A stretch of DNA of 64,000 nt from Aureobasidium sp. EXF-3400. Lineage: Eukaryota; Ascomycota; Dothideomycetes; Dothideales; Saccotheciaceae. Positions 1-12,014 of the stretch are shown piece by piece. Under the pieces are notes generated by a model. That model was given only the letters and a program-made list of their open reading frames with translations, was not told where the DNA came from and did not search any database. The stretch spans positions 1-64,000 of the forward strand of contig SWBL01000083.1 in assembly GCA_024195585.1 (NCBI GenBank). Reading direction: 5' to 3'. How positions within the stretch are numbered: the stretch's first letter is position 1; each line of letters begins with the position of its first letter. The position numbers and the translations under genes are program-made.

Positions 1-820
1 TGGTCACCCACCGTAGTACTAATCTGCCGTTCAACTGCTTATGTATGGCAGAGCGGACGGGATGCCCAGTTTTCAGCTGACTGTGGCCGTATGTGTTTGA
101 ATCGTTCTCCAGAAACAATATAGAGCTATTATTTATTGTTAGAATGAGACTGCGTCTGCCCTCAAACCTGTTTGGGACTCATCACGCTCTCATCGTGATC
201 CTTGCGACATCATTGTAGACGCTGTGTGGAGATGCAAAATCCCTCATCGTTACCACTGCTAGAAACCCTCTTCTATGTTTCCCATGTTCGTTTCGTTTCT
301 TCGCTCTAGCCAAGGGAGTGGATTGCAGCATTCGATGGCAACCCGAAGCCATCACGCTTTCGACCTTGAACATTCTTTGGCTACATGTGGAGCTCAAACA
401 CGCTCATGTTACCTTAGCAGCTTAAACTTAGTTTTACATGGAGTCGGGTAGTAGAGGGATAGAGACCACGGATACTTATCAGTCAGCATGTTTCTGGCGC
501 TGGATTGCCATTGAGGTAAGACATTGGTGAGATGGTGCAATAGCACGCCAAAGCATATATTAAAGTGGGATGCAGCTGCGTCTGCGACCACTGCACCCAA
601 TTAAGCAATACCTTGTAGAAAGGACCGCGCATTTGGCTCAGGAGCGAATGTGCTACTCTAACTCTGCAATGGTGCAATCCTCAACCCTTAGGCTGATGTC
701 GCAATCGACCGCACCTTCGATTGTATAGACTCTATGGCTGTATAAGTAGTCGGCAGCTTGCCGAAAGTCCTTTGTAGATTTCAACAAGATATCCAGGGAA
801 CCGGTTCTGCGGACAACGTC
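1..820. other. Intergenic, upstream of permease gene
   Basis: No supportable gene. The open frames here are short, lie in several phases and resemble no family I know. A TATAAGTAG stretch at about 739-747 lies roughly 80 bp before the permease ATG and could be a core promoter element; that is weak inference. Confidence 0.4.
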
Positions 821-3008
821 ATGCCTTTCTTTCGTCGCTCTGTCAGCGAAAAGGCAGAAGATTCCGCAAGATCGTCGAGTAACGATGTTTTCTCTTCGCA
901 CGAGATCGTGTCCACCAAGGGTGACCTCAAGTTCGTTGTCGAGCAGGGAGGCAACGGTTCACAACCATCTTACCAAGAAGTTTCTGGTGCGCCTGTCGAG
1001 ACCAACTCTTCCCTTGGATATGCCGTCGGACCCCTGACAATCGTCTTCATCAACATCGGCAAGATGATAGGAACTGGTGTCTACTCAACACGTACGTATC
1101 TCTCGCAGATTGTCCGGTGTTATTTGCTAACAATGGCTCAGCGGCGACTGTACTGAAGGGAACTGGCTCTGTTGGAACCAGTCTTATCTTCTGGGCTCTG
1201 GGTCTCCTTACGTCGGGTACTTCGCTCGCAGTGTATCTCGAGTACGCATCCTACTTTCCAAACCGATCGGGCTCGGAAGTCGTGTACTTGGAACAAGCTT
1301 TTCCTCGACCAAAGTACTTTTTCCCGATCGCGTTCGCTGTCCAGACGGTTATCTTGTCATTCAGCAGCGGCAATTCGATCGGTATGTGACACAATCTAGT
1401 GTCTGGGGAACCATCGCTGACTGCTCTTTTTTAGTCATGGCCAATTATCTGTTCAAGATTGGAGACCATACACCTACCGCTTGGGAACAGAAAGGCGTCG
1501 CCATTGCCTGCTACACTCTGGTCACTCTGTGTAAGACATAACACGCATCGAGGATGAACCAAGACTTGATCTGACCATTTGTTAGTACTGATTTTTCATA
1601 CCAAAACATCATATCGGATTTCCAACGCGATTGGCATTATTAAGGTCTTGACGTTGATCTTGTAAGTAAGCTTGGGATGTGGGTTTTCAGCTACTGACTG
1701 TCATTCGTAAAGCATTGCCATTACTGGTCTTGTCGTACTCGGCGGTCATACAAGAGTCCAGGATCCTATGGCCAACTTCAGAGACCCTTTTGAAGGCAAG
1801 GCAACTGGATATGGCCTGACAAACAGTCTGGTCAAGATCATCTTCTCATATGCCGGTTACGAAAATGCTTTTAACATCGTCAACGAGATCCAGGTAAGCC
1901 GCCATACGTTGAACTCGATGGTAATCACTGACACGATGTAGAATCCTGTGAAAACCATCAAGAGGAATGCATCATACTCTTTGATCGTTGTGACAGTGCT
2001 TTACACACTTGCGAATATTGCATATTTCGCTGCTGGTATGATTGGTGTAGTCTGGAGATACGAATAGTGGGTGCTGACAACCACATTAGTACCGAAACAC
2101 GACATCAGGACATCTGGTGTAACGGTCGCAAGTCTCTTCTTTACCAATGTGTTTGGGCATGCCAAAGGCGTGAAAGTGTTCAACCTGCTCATCGCTCTGA
2201 GCGCGTTCGGTAATCTGATTGCCGTGCAAATCGGACAGTCTCGTGTCATTCGAGAATGCGGAAGGTGAGTACCTACATCGGCCAGATTGGTGTATAACAA
2301 GACTGACGTTCCCCTAGACAAGGAGTATTGCCATTTCCCAAGTTCTGGGCATCCACGAGACCTTTCGGTACGCCGATCGGGCCCTACTTTGTGAAATGGG
2401 CTGTCACAATCATCATGATCCTTGCACCTCCCGCAGGTGATGCCTTCAACTTTAGTAAGTAGTCAAAACGACAACTGCGATGAGAAGACGGCGGCTAACA
2501 GACAGTAGTCACGGACTTACAAACTTATCCAGCTGCTGCGTTTGCGTTCAGCATGTCAATAGGATTGTACATTGTACGTTACCGACGCAAGAAGTTGGGA
2601 GTGCCTCGAAGCGAGTTCCGTGCTTGGGACGCTGCTGTGGTATTCACGATCTTGCAGAACTTGTACTTGCTCATCATGCCTTGGTACCCCCCAACTGGAG
2701 GAGCGACAGGTGGAGATGTGAGCTTCTGGTATGCGACTTATTGTGTGACGGGTATTGGGATCCTCCTGATCTGTGGAGTGTACTACTACTCGTGGTTGTA
2801 TGTTCTGCCCAAATGGGGAAAGTACAAGATCAAGCAGGAAGTTATCGTGCTTGGAGATGGATCAAGCACCAATTCGCTGATCAAGGTTGCCTTGACTGAC
2901 TTGGAGGACTGGGAGCAAAACCATGATGAAGCTGGCAGAGTGGTGGTATCAGGCGTTCGTGTCGACACGGTCGAGACGAAGAATGAGGGACGTCCTGAAC
3001 ACGTGTAG
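821..3008 (+). CDS. High-affinity methionine permease-like amino-acid transporter (APC/LAT family)
   Basis: Predicted plasma-membrane amino-acid/H+ symporter of the APC superfamily, closest in style to yeast MUP1. Nine exons: 821-1091, 1142-1381, 1435-1530, 1586-1661, 1713-1893, 1942-2035, 2090-2264, 2318-2454 and 2509-3008, giving 589 aa. All introns are 48-55 bp with GT...AG ends. The first membrane segment carries the family signature GKMIGTGVYSTPATVL, whose STP is completed only by splicing intron 1. About 12 hydrophobic segments follow, and the C-terminal tail from about residue 540 is charged and cytosolic in character. The N-terminus is a hydrophilic leader of about 65 residues with an SxSEK start, as in fungal permeases. 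The first in-frame ATG (821) is used. MUP1 has 574 aa, so the length fits. Methionine specificity is inferred from family resemblance; another neutral amino acid is possible. Confidence 0.88.
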
Positions 3009-3259
3009 ATGTTGTAGAGAACCTGTAGTGAGAAGTAGCAGACCAGAGAGTCAACGATAAATCGAAATGTCGAGTCAAGCAGAGCAGAATTGCAAACATG
3101 TGATGGACGAACAAGGAAGGGGCACTCCACCAAATCGAAAGTCTTGGCGGTGTATATCACGGCGAAAGGCTGACGCCGACGCGGTCGGGGGCTGTCAATC
3201 TGTCAGCTGCTTCCACCTTCCCGACCATCACACCCCATCAAGTCGCATCAACTCACACC

Positions 3260-4380
3260 ATGTCGGACGACGAGATTGTTGCCGGTCCTCCAGGAGCCAC
3301 ATCGATGGATGCACGAGGAAGCTCGGAAACGAAACCCAAATACCGTTCATGGCGCAAGAAGTATCGCAAGATGAAGACGCACTTTGATCAGGTCATGAAA
3401 GAGAGCAACTCGTTATTCACCGACGAGCAAAAGCTGGATGCCTTGTCCAAAAGGCTTCAAGAGCAAAACGAGTAAGTCGCCCTGTGACCACCATTTGATC
3501 ACGACCAGACGCTGACTTGTGCTATAGCCAACTGCTCGACCTTCTCCTCGACCTCAACACATCCCTGTCCATCCCACACGAACTGCGATTCGATCTTTCG
3601 CTAGCTCCCAAATCCCAGCAACCCCAAGAAGAACGCAACATGAACCTCGACACGGCCAACAACATCATCGCCAATGCCCATCGTGCCTTCCACAACCACG
3701 AGATCCCTGAGCTAGACTTTGTTCGTATACGCCAGGATATAGAAGCCTTGTTGGCTCGCAAGAATGCAAAGAGTCTGGTCGACATGGAGGCACAAATCCC
3801 TCATCCACGATATCAAGACCCAATTTCTCCTCTCGTCGCCGAAGCAAATCCCGCCTTCTTGTCCTCATCACATGAAGATCAATATCTTACTCGCCTCGAC
3901 AACAAGCTAGAACCTGCTGCTCTCAGCGATCCTCGCCCACCCTCGCCGCAACCCCTGTCCAAACTCACCCAGCGCGAACTGGATCGCGAGGTCGAACTAC
4001 GTAACCCACTATCTGTTCACAACTGGCTCAAGAAACACGGCACAATCTCCGACATTGATGCTGCTTCAGAAGGTGGTAACGCCAGCGCTCAGACTCCTGC
4101 GACAGCCAACAAGCGGCGCAACCTCGCCAAGCAGGTCGGCGATAGAGCAATCGAACGCGCTAGAGAAAAGGAGGGAAGCCCAGGGAGTACTGTAGACAAC
4201 GAAGACGAACTCGCTACCGATGACACACCGGGGAAGCCGAAAAAAGCCAGGGACGATGACCAGACATACCGACCAAAGGGTGGTCGTAGCAAAAGCAAGC
4301 GAAAGAGAGAAGAGGGTGAGGGCACACCTGCGAGGGGTAAGAAGCAGAGGACGAGCCTCAATATTCCTTCCGATGCATGA
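3260..4380 (+). CDS. INO80 chromatin-remodelling complex subunit Iec3-like
   Basis: Two exons (3260-3471, 3528-4380) encode 354 aa. The N-terminal third matches the Iec3 family: a basic segment KYRSWRKKYRKMK at about residues 27-39, a predicted coiled coil over about 35-75, and then QLLDLLLDLN, which is formed across the splice junction. Iec3 is a fungal-specific accessory subunit of the nuclear INO80 nucleosome remodeller. The C-terminal half is low-complexity and charged, with several Lys/Arg clusters (such as KSKRKREEGEG) suitable as nuclear-localisation signals. The intron is 56 bp with a clean GTAAGT donor. It starts about 250 bp after the permease stop on the same strand. I am confident of the family; the exact biochemical role of Iec3 is not known to me beyond complex membership. 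Confidence 0.8.
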
Positions 4381-4497
4381 ACATGCACTCGACAAGTCAA
4401 CCACACCGGCACACATAAAGCATTTGCTTCTTCTTCTAGCTTGAGATGAGCCTTTATTATTCCAATCGATTCCTTTCAATCATGAGCATATCTATTT

Positions 4498-5635
4498 TTA
4501 CTTCCATTCAGCGCTCCATGTCTTCTGGTCACGTCTGAAAGGGACAACCTCAACGCTGCCATCAGCGTTCTTCAGCAGGCTCTGCACCTTGACACCATCC
4601 TTTCTCAACACGACCTTCTCGCCCTTCTTATCCTCGGCTCCATAGAATTTTCTGCCGTTCAATCCGAGGAAACCCTTGAGCTTCTCCTCCGTGACATCCT
4701 CTGGCTTGAGGACGCCGCGCTCGATGCCTTGTTCCAAGGCAGAGAGCACGTATCCGACTGCATGGGGCTGGGTGAAAACACCTGCTGCAACCTTGTCACC
4801 GCGCTTGTTGATAGCAGGGTGAGGAGCGCTGTCGGTGCCGAGGAAGAACTTCGTGTCGCCTGAAACGACTGTCTTGAGCAGAGCCTCGCGATCCTTGGGC
4901 GTCTTGGCCACAGGCTTGCAGAATGAGTGCGGGTCACCGGCCCAGTCATCGACAATTAAGAAGAGATGGTGGGCAGTAATGGTAGCTGAGACGGTGGGGC
5001 CGCAAGACTTTACTGCCTCGATCGCGGCCGCGGAGGTACAGTGTTCCAGGATGATTCTCAGCTTGGGGAAACGCTTGTGCAGGTCCTTGAGCGTGGGAAG
5101 GAATGCCTCCTCGGCATTCAACACGGTAATGTTGTTGTCCTTGGATCCGGGAACTTCGCCGTGCAAGTTCAGCACCATGTTCTGACGCTCCATCTCCTCG
5201 AACACAGGATAGAAGGGCTCATAGCTGACGACACCGGCACTGCTGTTTGTGGTCACGCCGGCTGGGTAGGACTTGATACCTGTAATAGCTGCTGATGCAG
5301 CCTCTTTGACCACTTCGGGCGTGATGTCGGGGTGCAGGTACAAAGACATGAGGAAGTTGACGTTTGGCTCAATCGCTTCAAGTCTCTTCTTGTAGTCCAA
5401 TGCGTGCTGGACAGTGGTGATTGGGGGTACCAAGTTAGGCTTTCATGATGAAATTGCTTAGATTCTTGTTGCATCTCCTACGGTTCAATTGGATGCTTAC
5501 CATGACAAAGACAGTGTTGACACCTCCTTGTCTGATGGTCGGTGTGACAAGCTCCATCATAGGTCCATCGCGGAGGTGGACATGGAAATCAGCAGGTGCT
5601 GGAATCTCCAGACCGTCGAACTGCTGAAGAGACAT
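4498..5635 (-). CDS. URA4: Dihydroorotase (pyrimidine biosynthesis, URA4 type)
   Basis: Catalyses the reversible cyclisation of N-carbamoyl-aspartate to dihydroorotate, the third step of de novo UMP synthesis in the cytosol. Two exons on the minus strand (5501-5635, then 4498-5439) give 358 aa. The 61-bp intron falls exactly between codons 45 and 46, restoring VM|PNLVPP. The class-II dihydroorotase metal site is complete: HVH in DFHVHLRD (about 17-24), the carboxylated lysine in GIKSYPAG (about 100), His in NLHGEVPG (about 133) and EHCTS (about 177), and the catalytic Asp in GTDSAPH (about 246). The length matches yeast Ura4 (364 aa). It is convergent with the IEC3 gene, with about 120 bp between stop codons. 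No truncation or missing residue was seen. Confidence 0.95.
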
Positions 5636-6663
5636 GATTTGATGTAGATACAGTGCTCTCTATACAAGTCATGGCTGAGTCAGAACAGTGTGTCCAGTGG
5701 AGATTGAGAATGATTGGCAACCGCTCAGGATGACTTTACATCAAGACTTACCTTTGTTGCTTTCCAGGTTGTCTCTTTCAGACCTGAATCGATGCAGACA
5801 ATTATGACTGGAGCCGTCGAGGTGAACGATGTCGCTCGCCAAACAAGGTTTAGCTTTTCTGGTGTGCCAAGCCTTGAGTTCATCAGTACCAAACTGTCCC
5901 CAGCCTCTTTCTTTCATTCTTAGGAAAACTCCCGCCGCGTATAGTTCAGGTCCGGCATCTGGAGACCACATCTTTACTGACTGTGGACAAGCGACTCAGT
6001 GGTGGTCCAACGCAGTGCTTATAGGCTGAGAGTTGTGGTGGCACGGCACGAAGCCTGCTCTTGCCTTTTCTGTGTAACGGCGCGACCTATCAATATCGGA
6101 GCCATAGACGACCGCGAATTGCACTTCTATCTCGAGAGAAATGACACAGTACTCTGGTATACATATGTCCTCTTGGATAAAACGATTGCAAGGTCTGACA
6201 GTAAGCTATGCTCACACATTGGAAGAAACAGTAAAGGTCGACGAGCTTGTTGATCTTCTGGCATCCATTCAGACTGGTCACAAACTCCTGTCCGCAGATC
6301 TGTCTGTTGCCTGTATTTACCATGCATGAACCCGTGTGACAGACCAATCACGCTACCTTTGTCATCAAACAGCCATCAAAAAGGCTCCATACGGCTCAGC
6401 AGATGCAGTTTGCAAACATGCTAAACACGATGCAGCCGGATTTAAACCTCTGGAGGCTGACAACGCAGTTTTGTTGGCAGATGAAAGGTTTTCGCTTGCT
6501 TGCCTCGTCCAGAAACTGATTCTTTCACGGACACGCCTGATTGTACCATACTACCTCCATATATGTGCTACGAGCCATCCTCAATCTTCTAAAGCAACAC
6601 TGCCGTTCTTGAGACTTGTCCATATATCCGACTCCTTACGATTTCGAAGCTCTACCATCAGCC
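5636..6663. other. Divergent intergenic region URA4 / CCCH gene
   Basis: This is a shared upstream region of about 1.0 kb between two divergent genes. An open frame of 76 codons on the minus strand (5741-5971) and several overlapping frames around 6090-6350 have no recognisable motif and look fortuitous. No repeat or RNA gene was seen. Confidence 0.4.
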
Positions 6664-8132
6664 ATGCCCGGTCTCCATATGTCTGCCTATGCTCCGCCAG
6701 GCTCCATGGCTTGGCCAGTCCCTCAATATCCAGCAGCTATGTCGGCACAGCCGATGCTCAGTCCAGGACTCAAGTTCTTCATCGAGCGGGACAATGGATC
6801 TCTTGTGCCTCTTGTCCCTGCCGATGAACTCCCAGACGACATTCGCTTGGTGGGCGTGCCTATGAGTTTGAGTGCCTTGCAGGCAAAGAATCTGATGTTT
6901 CTTGGACACGATTCGTCTGCCAGAAGGAAGTACTCACATGCCGGATCTCTGAGCATCAAGGAGCCAGTCGCCCCTGTCCCCTATACGCTTCAACCCGAGA
7001 TGGCCCCTCACAACAACCATGTGCCTCAGGTCAGTCTCGACAGCTCTGGTTCTTTACCCACCCACTGACGTGATTCTCACAGCTCTCGCAGGTGCAGCCT
7101 CTTCCCGCACCTACCCCTGTGTTTGTACCGACTCCCAAACCACTCACCCAATCTGAACCAAAATCTCTTTACAACGAACGCCCTCCTCCACCTTCGGGGA
7201 TTGAGCCTGATCAGAAGAAGAAGAAGATCTACTGCAACTACTGGTGTCAAACAGGCCAATGTGGCTTCGTACAGCAAGGTTGCATGTACAAACATGAGAT
7301 GCCTGAAGACAAGGAAACTCTCAACTTGATTGGTTTGAAGTCGGTGCCTGCTTGGTGGCGCAAAGAGCAAGCACGTAAGAAATCGAAGGTGAAGCGCACC
7401 GAACGCAATGGCTCAAGCTCAGAGTGGGAAGTGGTTGAGCGTCAGCAAACCGACAATTCTGCTCTCCACAGCGATGACCCTGTTCGTGTTCGCGTTCCAC
7501 CCTCACGCCCTGCTGGTCTCCCCATCGCCAAGCAGGCTGCGCAAAAGTCTCGTCCAGCATTGGTTGCTCAGAAGGACACTGCTGCTTCTGATGTTGCTTC
7601 TGACACTGCTACTGCTGGCAGCTCAGCTCCAGGATCATCGTCTCCTCCCGGTGGTGTCACGTTGGGTGCAGCCAAAACTCCTATACGCGGTCCACCTTCT
7701 CTACCTCTCAGGAAGCAAACTCTGGAATCGCCCATCGAAGACGAAGAGGAAGAGGATCTCATCGACTTTGACGTTCTTGTACCGTCGTCGTCTCCAGACT
7801 TATCATCGCCCCCTCAATCGAGTCCAGAAGCGCATGTCAATGATCCACCGGAGGCAGAGGTGGTATCTAGACGCTCGAAGATCGTCGCCAAGGGCGGTGT
7901 AGCCATCTCCATGGGTAGAGGTACTCGCACAGGCATCAACCGCAGCCGACTTGGATCCGTCGACAACAAGACTGGTACTGTATCGCCCACTAAATCGCAC
8001 AAGATCACAGTCAAGGGCAAGGTTGAGACGGGTAAGGAGAGGATCGCACAGGGCAATGGTGTACTGAGAAAGGATAGAGTCAAGATGGCGCCGGTCGCAG
8101 GAGCCACGGCCAAGGCTACAGGCCAAACTTGA
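6664..8132 (+). CDS. CCCH-type zinc-finger protein
   Basis: Two exons, 6664-7029 and 7083-8132 (an alternative acceptor at 7092 keeps frame but removes three codons), give 471 aa. One CCCH finger is visible after the intron: CNYWCQTGQC followed by six residues, then CMYKH, i.e. C-x8-C-x6-C-x3-H at about residues 175-195. It is preceded by a lysine run and followed by a conserved-looking segment with PAWWRKEQARKK. Such fingers usually bind RNA, so a role in mRNA metabolism is likely but unproven. The N-terminal part is Pro/Met-rich, and the C-terminal half is Ser/Pro-rich with an acidic patch EDEEEEDLIDFD. The upstream frame continues to a TTG at 6616, but 6664 is the first ATG. I do not recognise a named orthologue. 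Confidence 0.78.
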
Positions 8133-9073
8133 TGCGTGGTTGATCGCTGAGGCTTGAAAGTCGACTCCTTGTTGCTAGGGTTGATCTTTGGTTGACTTCT
8201 TGTCATTCCGGAAAGATTCGCGTATCGGTAACGGCATTACTGCCGAGACCTATAGGATAATCGAAATAAGCTGGCTGAATGGCATCGGTCCGACTATTGA
8301 CATACTCCCATTTGAGGAGCGCCGAGAGTTGGCAAATTAGTTCAGCTACCTCCGTATACGCATGTATCTTATCGAACAGCTATAGCAATGCACAGTACTT
8401 TGAGAGAATAGAAAGCTTCCACTGAGAGTCATGATGTGATCCGCTCTCCATGGACCAGTCTACCGTGTGAAAAGAACTATGCATCTTGATATCTTCAATG
8501 CCCTAGGTGCATGCGGTCGTGAGAGTGGGGTGAGAATAACAATATTGTATCGGCCAAGCAATGTACAATCCTTGTCTCAACCCAGTGATACTAACTTCGT
8601 AATTCTCGCCAACTGTTGATTATTTTGTCTTTATTCTCCTTTTTGTTCGACCGAAGCTGGGCAAATATTGTGCCGGACCGAGACGAGGCTAAGCTACGAA
8701 CAACAGCACTTCGAACCTTGAGAGGAGCATCTCTACGCGAACAGCTGCCAGGTTCACAGCTGATATGCAGTATTAACGACGATTTCTAGCCCAAAGGGCT
8801 TGTATATCGTATCGAGAGCCTTGTCGCCATACATGACGGCCTTGTTACTCCATCCACGGCCTTGTTATTCTGCTCCGCCACGATGTCCAAGAGTCTCAAG
8901 TGCCTCAGCCAAGAAACCCCGACCTTCTAGCGCTGTTCCAACTTGCTTCTGTTGAACGTTCGGCTACACGATCTCCGGGAGTCTGACTGCAGTCAGAAGA
9001 ACTGGCGCCGGAAGGGTGGCCGGGTGAGCAGTATTCCGTCCTCCCCGTGTGCGGAATTCTGTAACGCGTAGGA

Positions 9074-9187
9074 CTATAAAAATGCACAAAACTTTCGAGA
9101 AACAGGATAGTATCCATCGAGATACGATATTTTCTGGGCTCTCTTTGGATACACCTCGGTTCTAGAAGTTATTGTGCCTTTTGATAG
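9074..9187 (+). repeat. 114-bp palindromic (MITE-like) element, copy 1
   Basis: It begins CTATAAAAATGCAC and ends GTGCCTTTTGATAG, an imperfect inverted repeat of the start. An internal inverted repeat is visible as TCCATCGAGAT at about 9113 and GCTCTCTTTGGA at about 9138. It aligns without gaps over its full length to the copy at 61762. No obvious target-site duplication was seen. Confidence 0.7.
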
Positions 9188-9472
9188 CGACGACTTCGCT
9201 GTATGCTCTCGAAGGAATGCGGTAGAGGTTACAAAATTTAGCACACGGGGAGGGTTGGCCAGCATTGACGATTCGGCCGCATGGCGAACACTTGGGCCGA
9301 CTTGGCCTGCGTTGGTACGGGTAAAATATTGTGGCCGTGGGGTGATTGGTCTCTATGGAGTAGACTCGACTGGGGTTATGGGGGCTCCACAATGAGATCG
9401 ACCATATCGTTGCGGAGTATGGAACCAAGGTTTGTCTCGTGGTCAGTTCTCACTGCTTTTCCCCCTCTTTAA

Positions 9473-9481
9473 TATATAAAG
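9473..9481 (+). promoter_or_regulatory. Probable TATA box of MFS transporter gene
   Basis: A perfect TATATAAAG lies 157-165 bp upstream of the ATG at 9638, followed by a pyrimidine-rich leader. An identical box precedes the oxidoreductase gene at 12015 at a similar distance. Confidence 0.5.
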
Positions 9482-9637
9482 TCCTGGACGATCGCTCATC
9501 GGGTGATACAAGCACACCCAGAGCCCATTCTTTTCTTCCAGGACATTTCCTCCATTCTTTGTTCGTGTGACATCCTTATTTCTTGCTCTATCTTGCTTCA
9601 TCTATCCTCCAGGACAAGTCGTGGTAAGCATATCACA

Positions 9638-11237
9638 ATGGCGAGCCGCAACAACTCGATCGTAGCACCGCTTCCCGACACTGTGGTCAAGAAGCATGGT
9701 GCAAAGGCCATCGAAAGCAACAATGCAGTCACCGGTGCTCAGAACCTCACCCTGAAGCAGTCGATCCTGCCCGTGTGCCTAGTCACCATCCTTTTCTTTC
9801 TATGGGGCTTCGCCTATGGACTTCTCGATGTCCTGAACGCTCATTTCCAGGTCGCTCTTAGCATTACCAAGGGTCAAAGTGGTGGCCTTCAAGCCGCTTA
9901 CTTCGGTGCATATGCCATCGGACCTCTTACTTACTCTGGCTGGATCGTCAGAAGATTCGGTTACAGATGGGCTTTCATTACTGGTCTTTGTATCTATGGC
10001 GTTGGTGCCCTTATGTTCTGGCCATCAGGCCTCAAGCGCTCATTCCCTGGCTTTTGTGGAAGCATGTTCATCGTTGGATCTGGTCTTTCGACTCTCGAGA
10101 CCGCCGCCAACCCTTTCATCGCTACATGTGGTCCAGCAAAGTACTCGGAACTGCGTCTGACTCTGGCACAAGCATTCCAGGCCGTTGGAACTGTCGTAGC
10201 ACCTATCCTGGCCAGTCAGGTTATCTTCAAGAATGTCGACGACACTTCGCTGCAATCGGTCCAGTGGGTCTACTTGGTGAGTGTTGAAAAATCTTGCCGC
10301 AACCCCAGACCGCCACCTCCATCACCACCACCACCACCACCACCATATCATGAAGCCATGCTAACATTTTTATATTAGGGTATTGCCATCTTCGTGTTTA
10401 TCCTTGCCGTCGTCTTCTTCTTCGCCCCCATTCCTGAGGTTACCGACGCCGATATGGCCGCTCAGGCCGCTTCCAGTGGCTCCCAGACTGCCTTTGAGGA
10501 CAAGCCCCTTTCCAAGCAATACACCCTCTTCTTCGGTGTCGCTGCGCAGTTTTGCTACGTCGGGGCCCAATGTGCTTATGCTGGTATGTTATCTCTAATG
10601 TGAAAGTCTGAGAAGGGTGTCACTAACAGTACGAAAAGGCTACTTCATCAACTACGTTTCTGCGGTTCGCCCTGGCACCACTCACGCTACCGGTGCAAAC
10701 TTACTTGCTGTAGCTCAAGGCTGCTTCGCCATTGGTCGTTTCATAGCAAGTGGTTTGCTCAAGGTTACCAAGCCTCGTCTGGTCCTGATCGGTTTCCTCT
10801 CCGGTGTAGTTCTCTTCGCGTGCTTGACCATGGGCCTCAAGGGCAACGCTGGTATCGCTGCCATCTCGCTGGTCCTCTTCTTCGAGTCGTGTGTCTTCCC
10901 TCTGATCTTTGCTCTGTCGATAAGAGGTCTTGGTCGTCACTCCAAGCGCGGTGCCAGTTTCATCGTCGCTGCGGTTTCTGGTGGTGCTCTGTTCCCTCCT
11001 GTCCTCGGCACGGTCGCAGATCATATTGGTACTCAAAAGGCATTCTTTATCCCTCTGATTGGCTTTGTCATCGCTTGGATGTTCCCCCTCTACCTCAACT
11101 TGTTCAAGGCTAAGAGCTTGGATGGCTGGACCGAGGAGAAGGCTCCTACTGTCACTGAGAAGGATGTCGAGAGTATGCATGAAGATGAGGATGAGAAGAA
11201 GGGCGCTGCCATTGAGCACCAAGAAGTTAGAGCTTAG
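9638..11237 (+). CDS. MFS sugar transporter, L-fucose permease (FHS) type
   Basis: Three exons (9638-10276, 10379-10583, 10639-11237) encode 480 aa. Predicted 12-TM proton-coupled sugar transporter of the FHS/FucP branch of the major facilitator superfamily, at the plasma membrane. Family features include LFFLWGFAYGLLDVLN in TM1, the GxxxxRRFGYRW loop between TM2 and TM3, LETAANPF, and the AFQAVGTVVAPILAS helix. The second half begins after a hydrophilic loop with the segment KPLSKQYTLF. The tail is acidic (DEDEKKG). Intron 1 (10277-10378) carries an ACC microsatellite. Intron 2 uses an AAAAG acceptor, chosen because it restores YAGYFINY. FucP relatives move fucose, galactose, glucose or N-acetylglucosamine; the real substrate cannot be read from sequence. 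Confidence 0.88.
10313..10343 (+). repeat. ACC trinucleotide microsatellite in intron
   Basis: A run of about ten CAC/ACC triplets lies within intron 1 of the transporter gene, between the donor and the branch-site-like GCTAAC. It is likely length-polymorphic between strains. Confidence 0.8.
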
Positions 11238-11705
11238 ATGTGAGCGCACGCTTGGAGTTATTCGATAACACGACAGATAGATGTATATATGATGCGCTTC
11301 AGACTTATGAAGATTACAGGTCTATTTACAATATCATGAGTTTGATTCAACAACGATGTTCCTTTATTGTGCTGGCCCAAGTCCCACAAGTCTTCCACTT
11401 CTTACATCGTAAAGTGGTCTTTTAGTACGTCTGGTAACATTCTGCTTATTTTTCGCATTAGAGACAACACACCGGTGTATACATACTACGAATACGTATG
11501 GAAAAATAATGCAGCGACACAAAAGATGAGGAGGTGCTGCTGAGAAAGAGGCTTGCACCAACTGGTCGTAGTCTCCAATTCCTGTCGATCGCTGCACCTA
11601 TCTCTCCACTATTACTATGAACATAACCGCATGAGCCTTTCCTATCTATTAGAGATCCTACTTCGGGCGCTTTTTCTGGTGATTATGCATTCCTACATGC
11701 GTCGG

Positions 11706-11752
11706 TGACAAAGAATATCCGAACTCGGTGACAAAAGATATCCGAGCTCGGT
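11706..11752 (+). repeat. Imperfect direct repeat, about 22 bp x2, in distal promoter
   Basis: Two adjacent copies of a GACAAARRATATCCGARCTCGG-like unit lie about 300 bp upstream of the ATG at 12015. The spacing of about two helical turns would suit a regulator binding tandem sites. Its function is unknown. Confidence 0.5.
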
Positions 11753-11847
11753 CTCCGAGATGTCCGAGAGGCCATGGAGTCTCCGAAAGGATTCATTCAG
11801 GCAGCGATTCATTGTCAGCTTTTGAGAATATAGCCACGCATGAGAAG

Positions 11848-11856
11848 TATATAAAG
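11848..11856 (+). promoter_or_regulatory. Probable TATA box of MDR oxidoreductase gene
   Basis: TATATAAAG lies about 160 bp upstream of the ATG at 12015, identical to the box of the preceding transporter gene. Confidence 0.5.
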
Positions 11857-12014
11857 TCGAGATCAGTAAGCTCAGTTGTAATGATATTTTGACACCAAAG
11901 CTTCTTGCGACCTCAACCCAGCTGACAACCATCAAACCAATCATCCACAAAGCATCCAGACAATCATTCGAAAAACCAACAACCATCCAATTAACCATCC
12001 ACAAGACATTCCAA

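Larger units (their letters stand above)
8133..9637. other. Intergenic region holding one palindromic element
   Basis: About 1.5 kb without a supportable gene. It contains the palindromic element at 9074-9187, described separately. The last 200 bp before 9638 are pyrimidine-rich with a TATA-like box, consistent with the promoter and leader of the transporter gene. Confidence 0.5.
11238..12014. other. Intergenic region before oxidoreductase gene
   Basis: No gene was seen. A short direct repeat, GACAAAGAATATCCGAACTCGG and its variant GACAAAAGATATCCGAGCTCGG (about 11706-11752), lies in the distal promoter of the next gene and could be a pair of regulator sites. The leader from 11880 is rich in AACCATC/CATCCA motifs. 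Confidence 0.45.

Noticed and set aside
5741..5971. 76-codon minus-strand frame near URA4
   Set aside because: Short, no motif, and in the URA4 5' flank; not enough to call a gene.
9074..9187. Palindromic element as a classical transposon with target-site duplication
   Set aside because: No clear duplicated flanking bases at any copy and no transposase in the window, so only MITE-like was stated.
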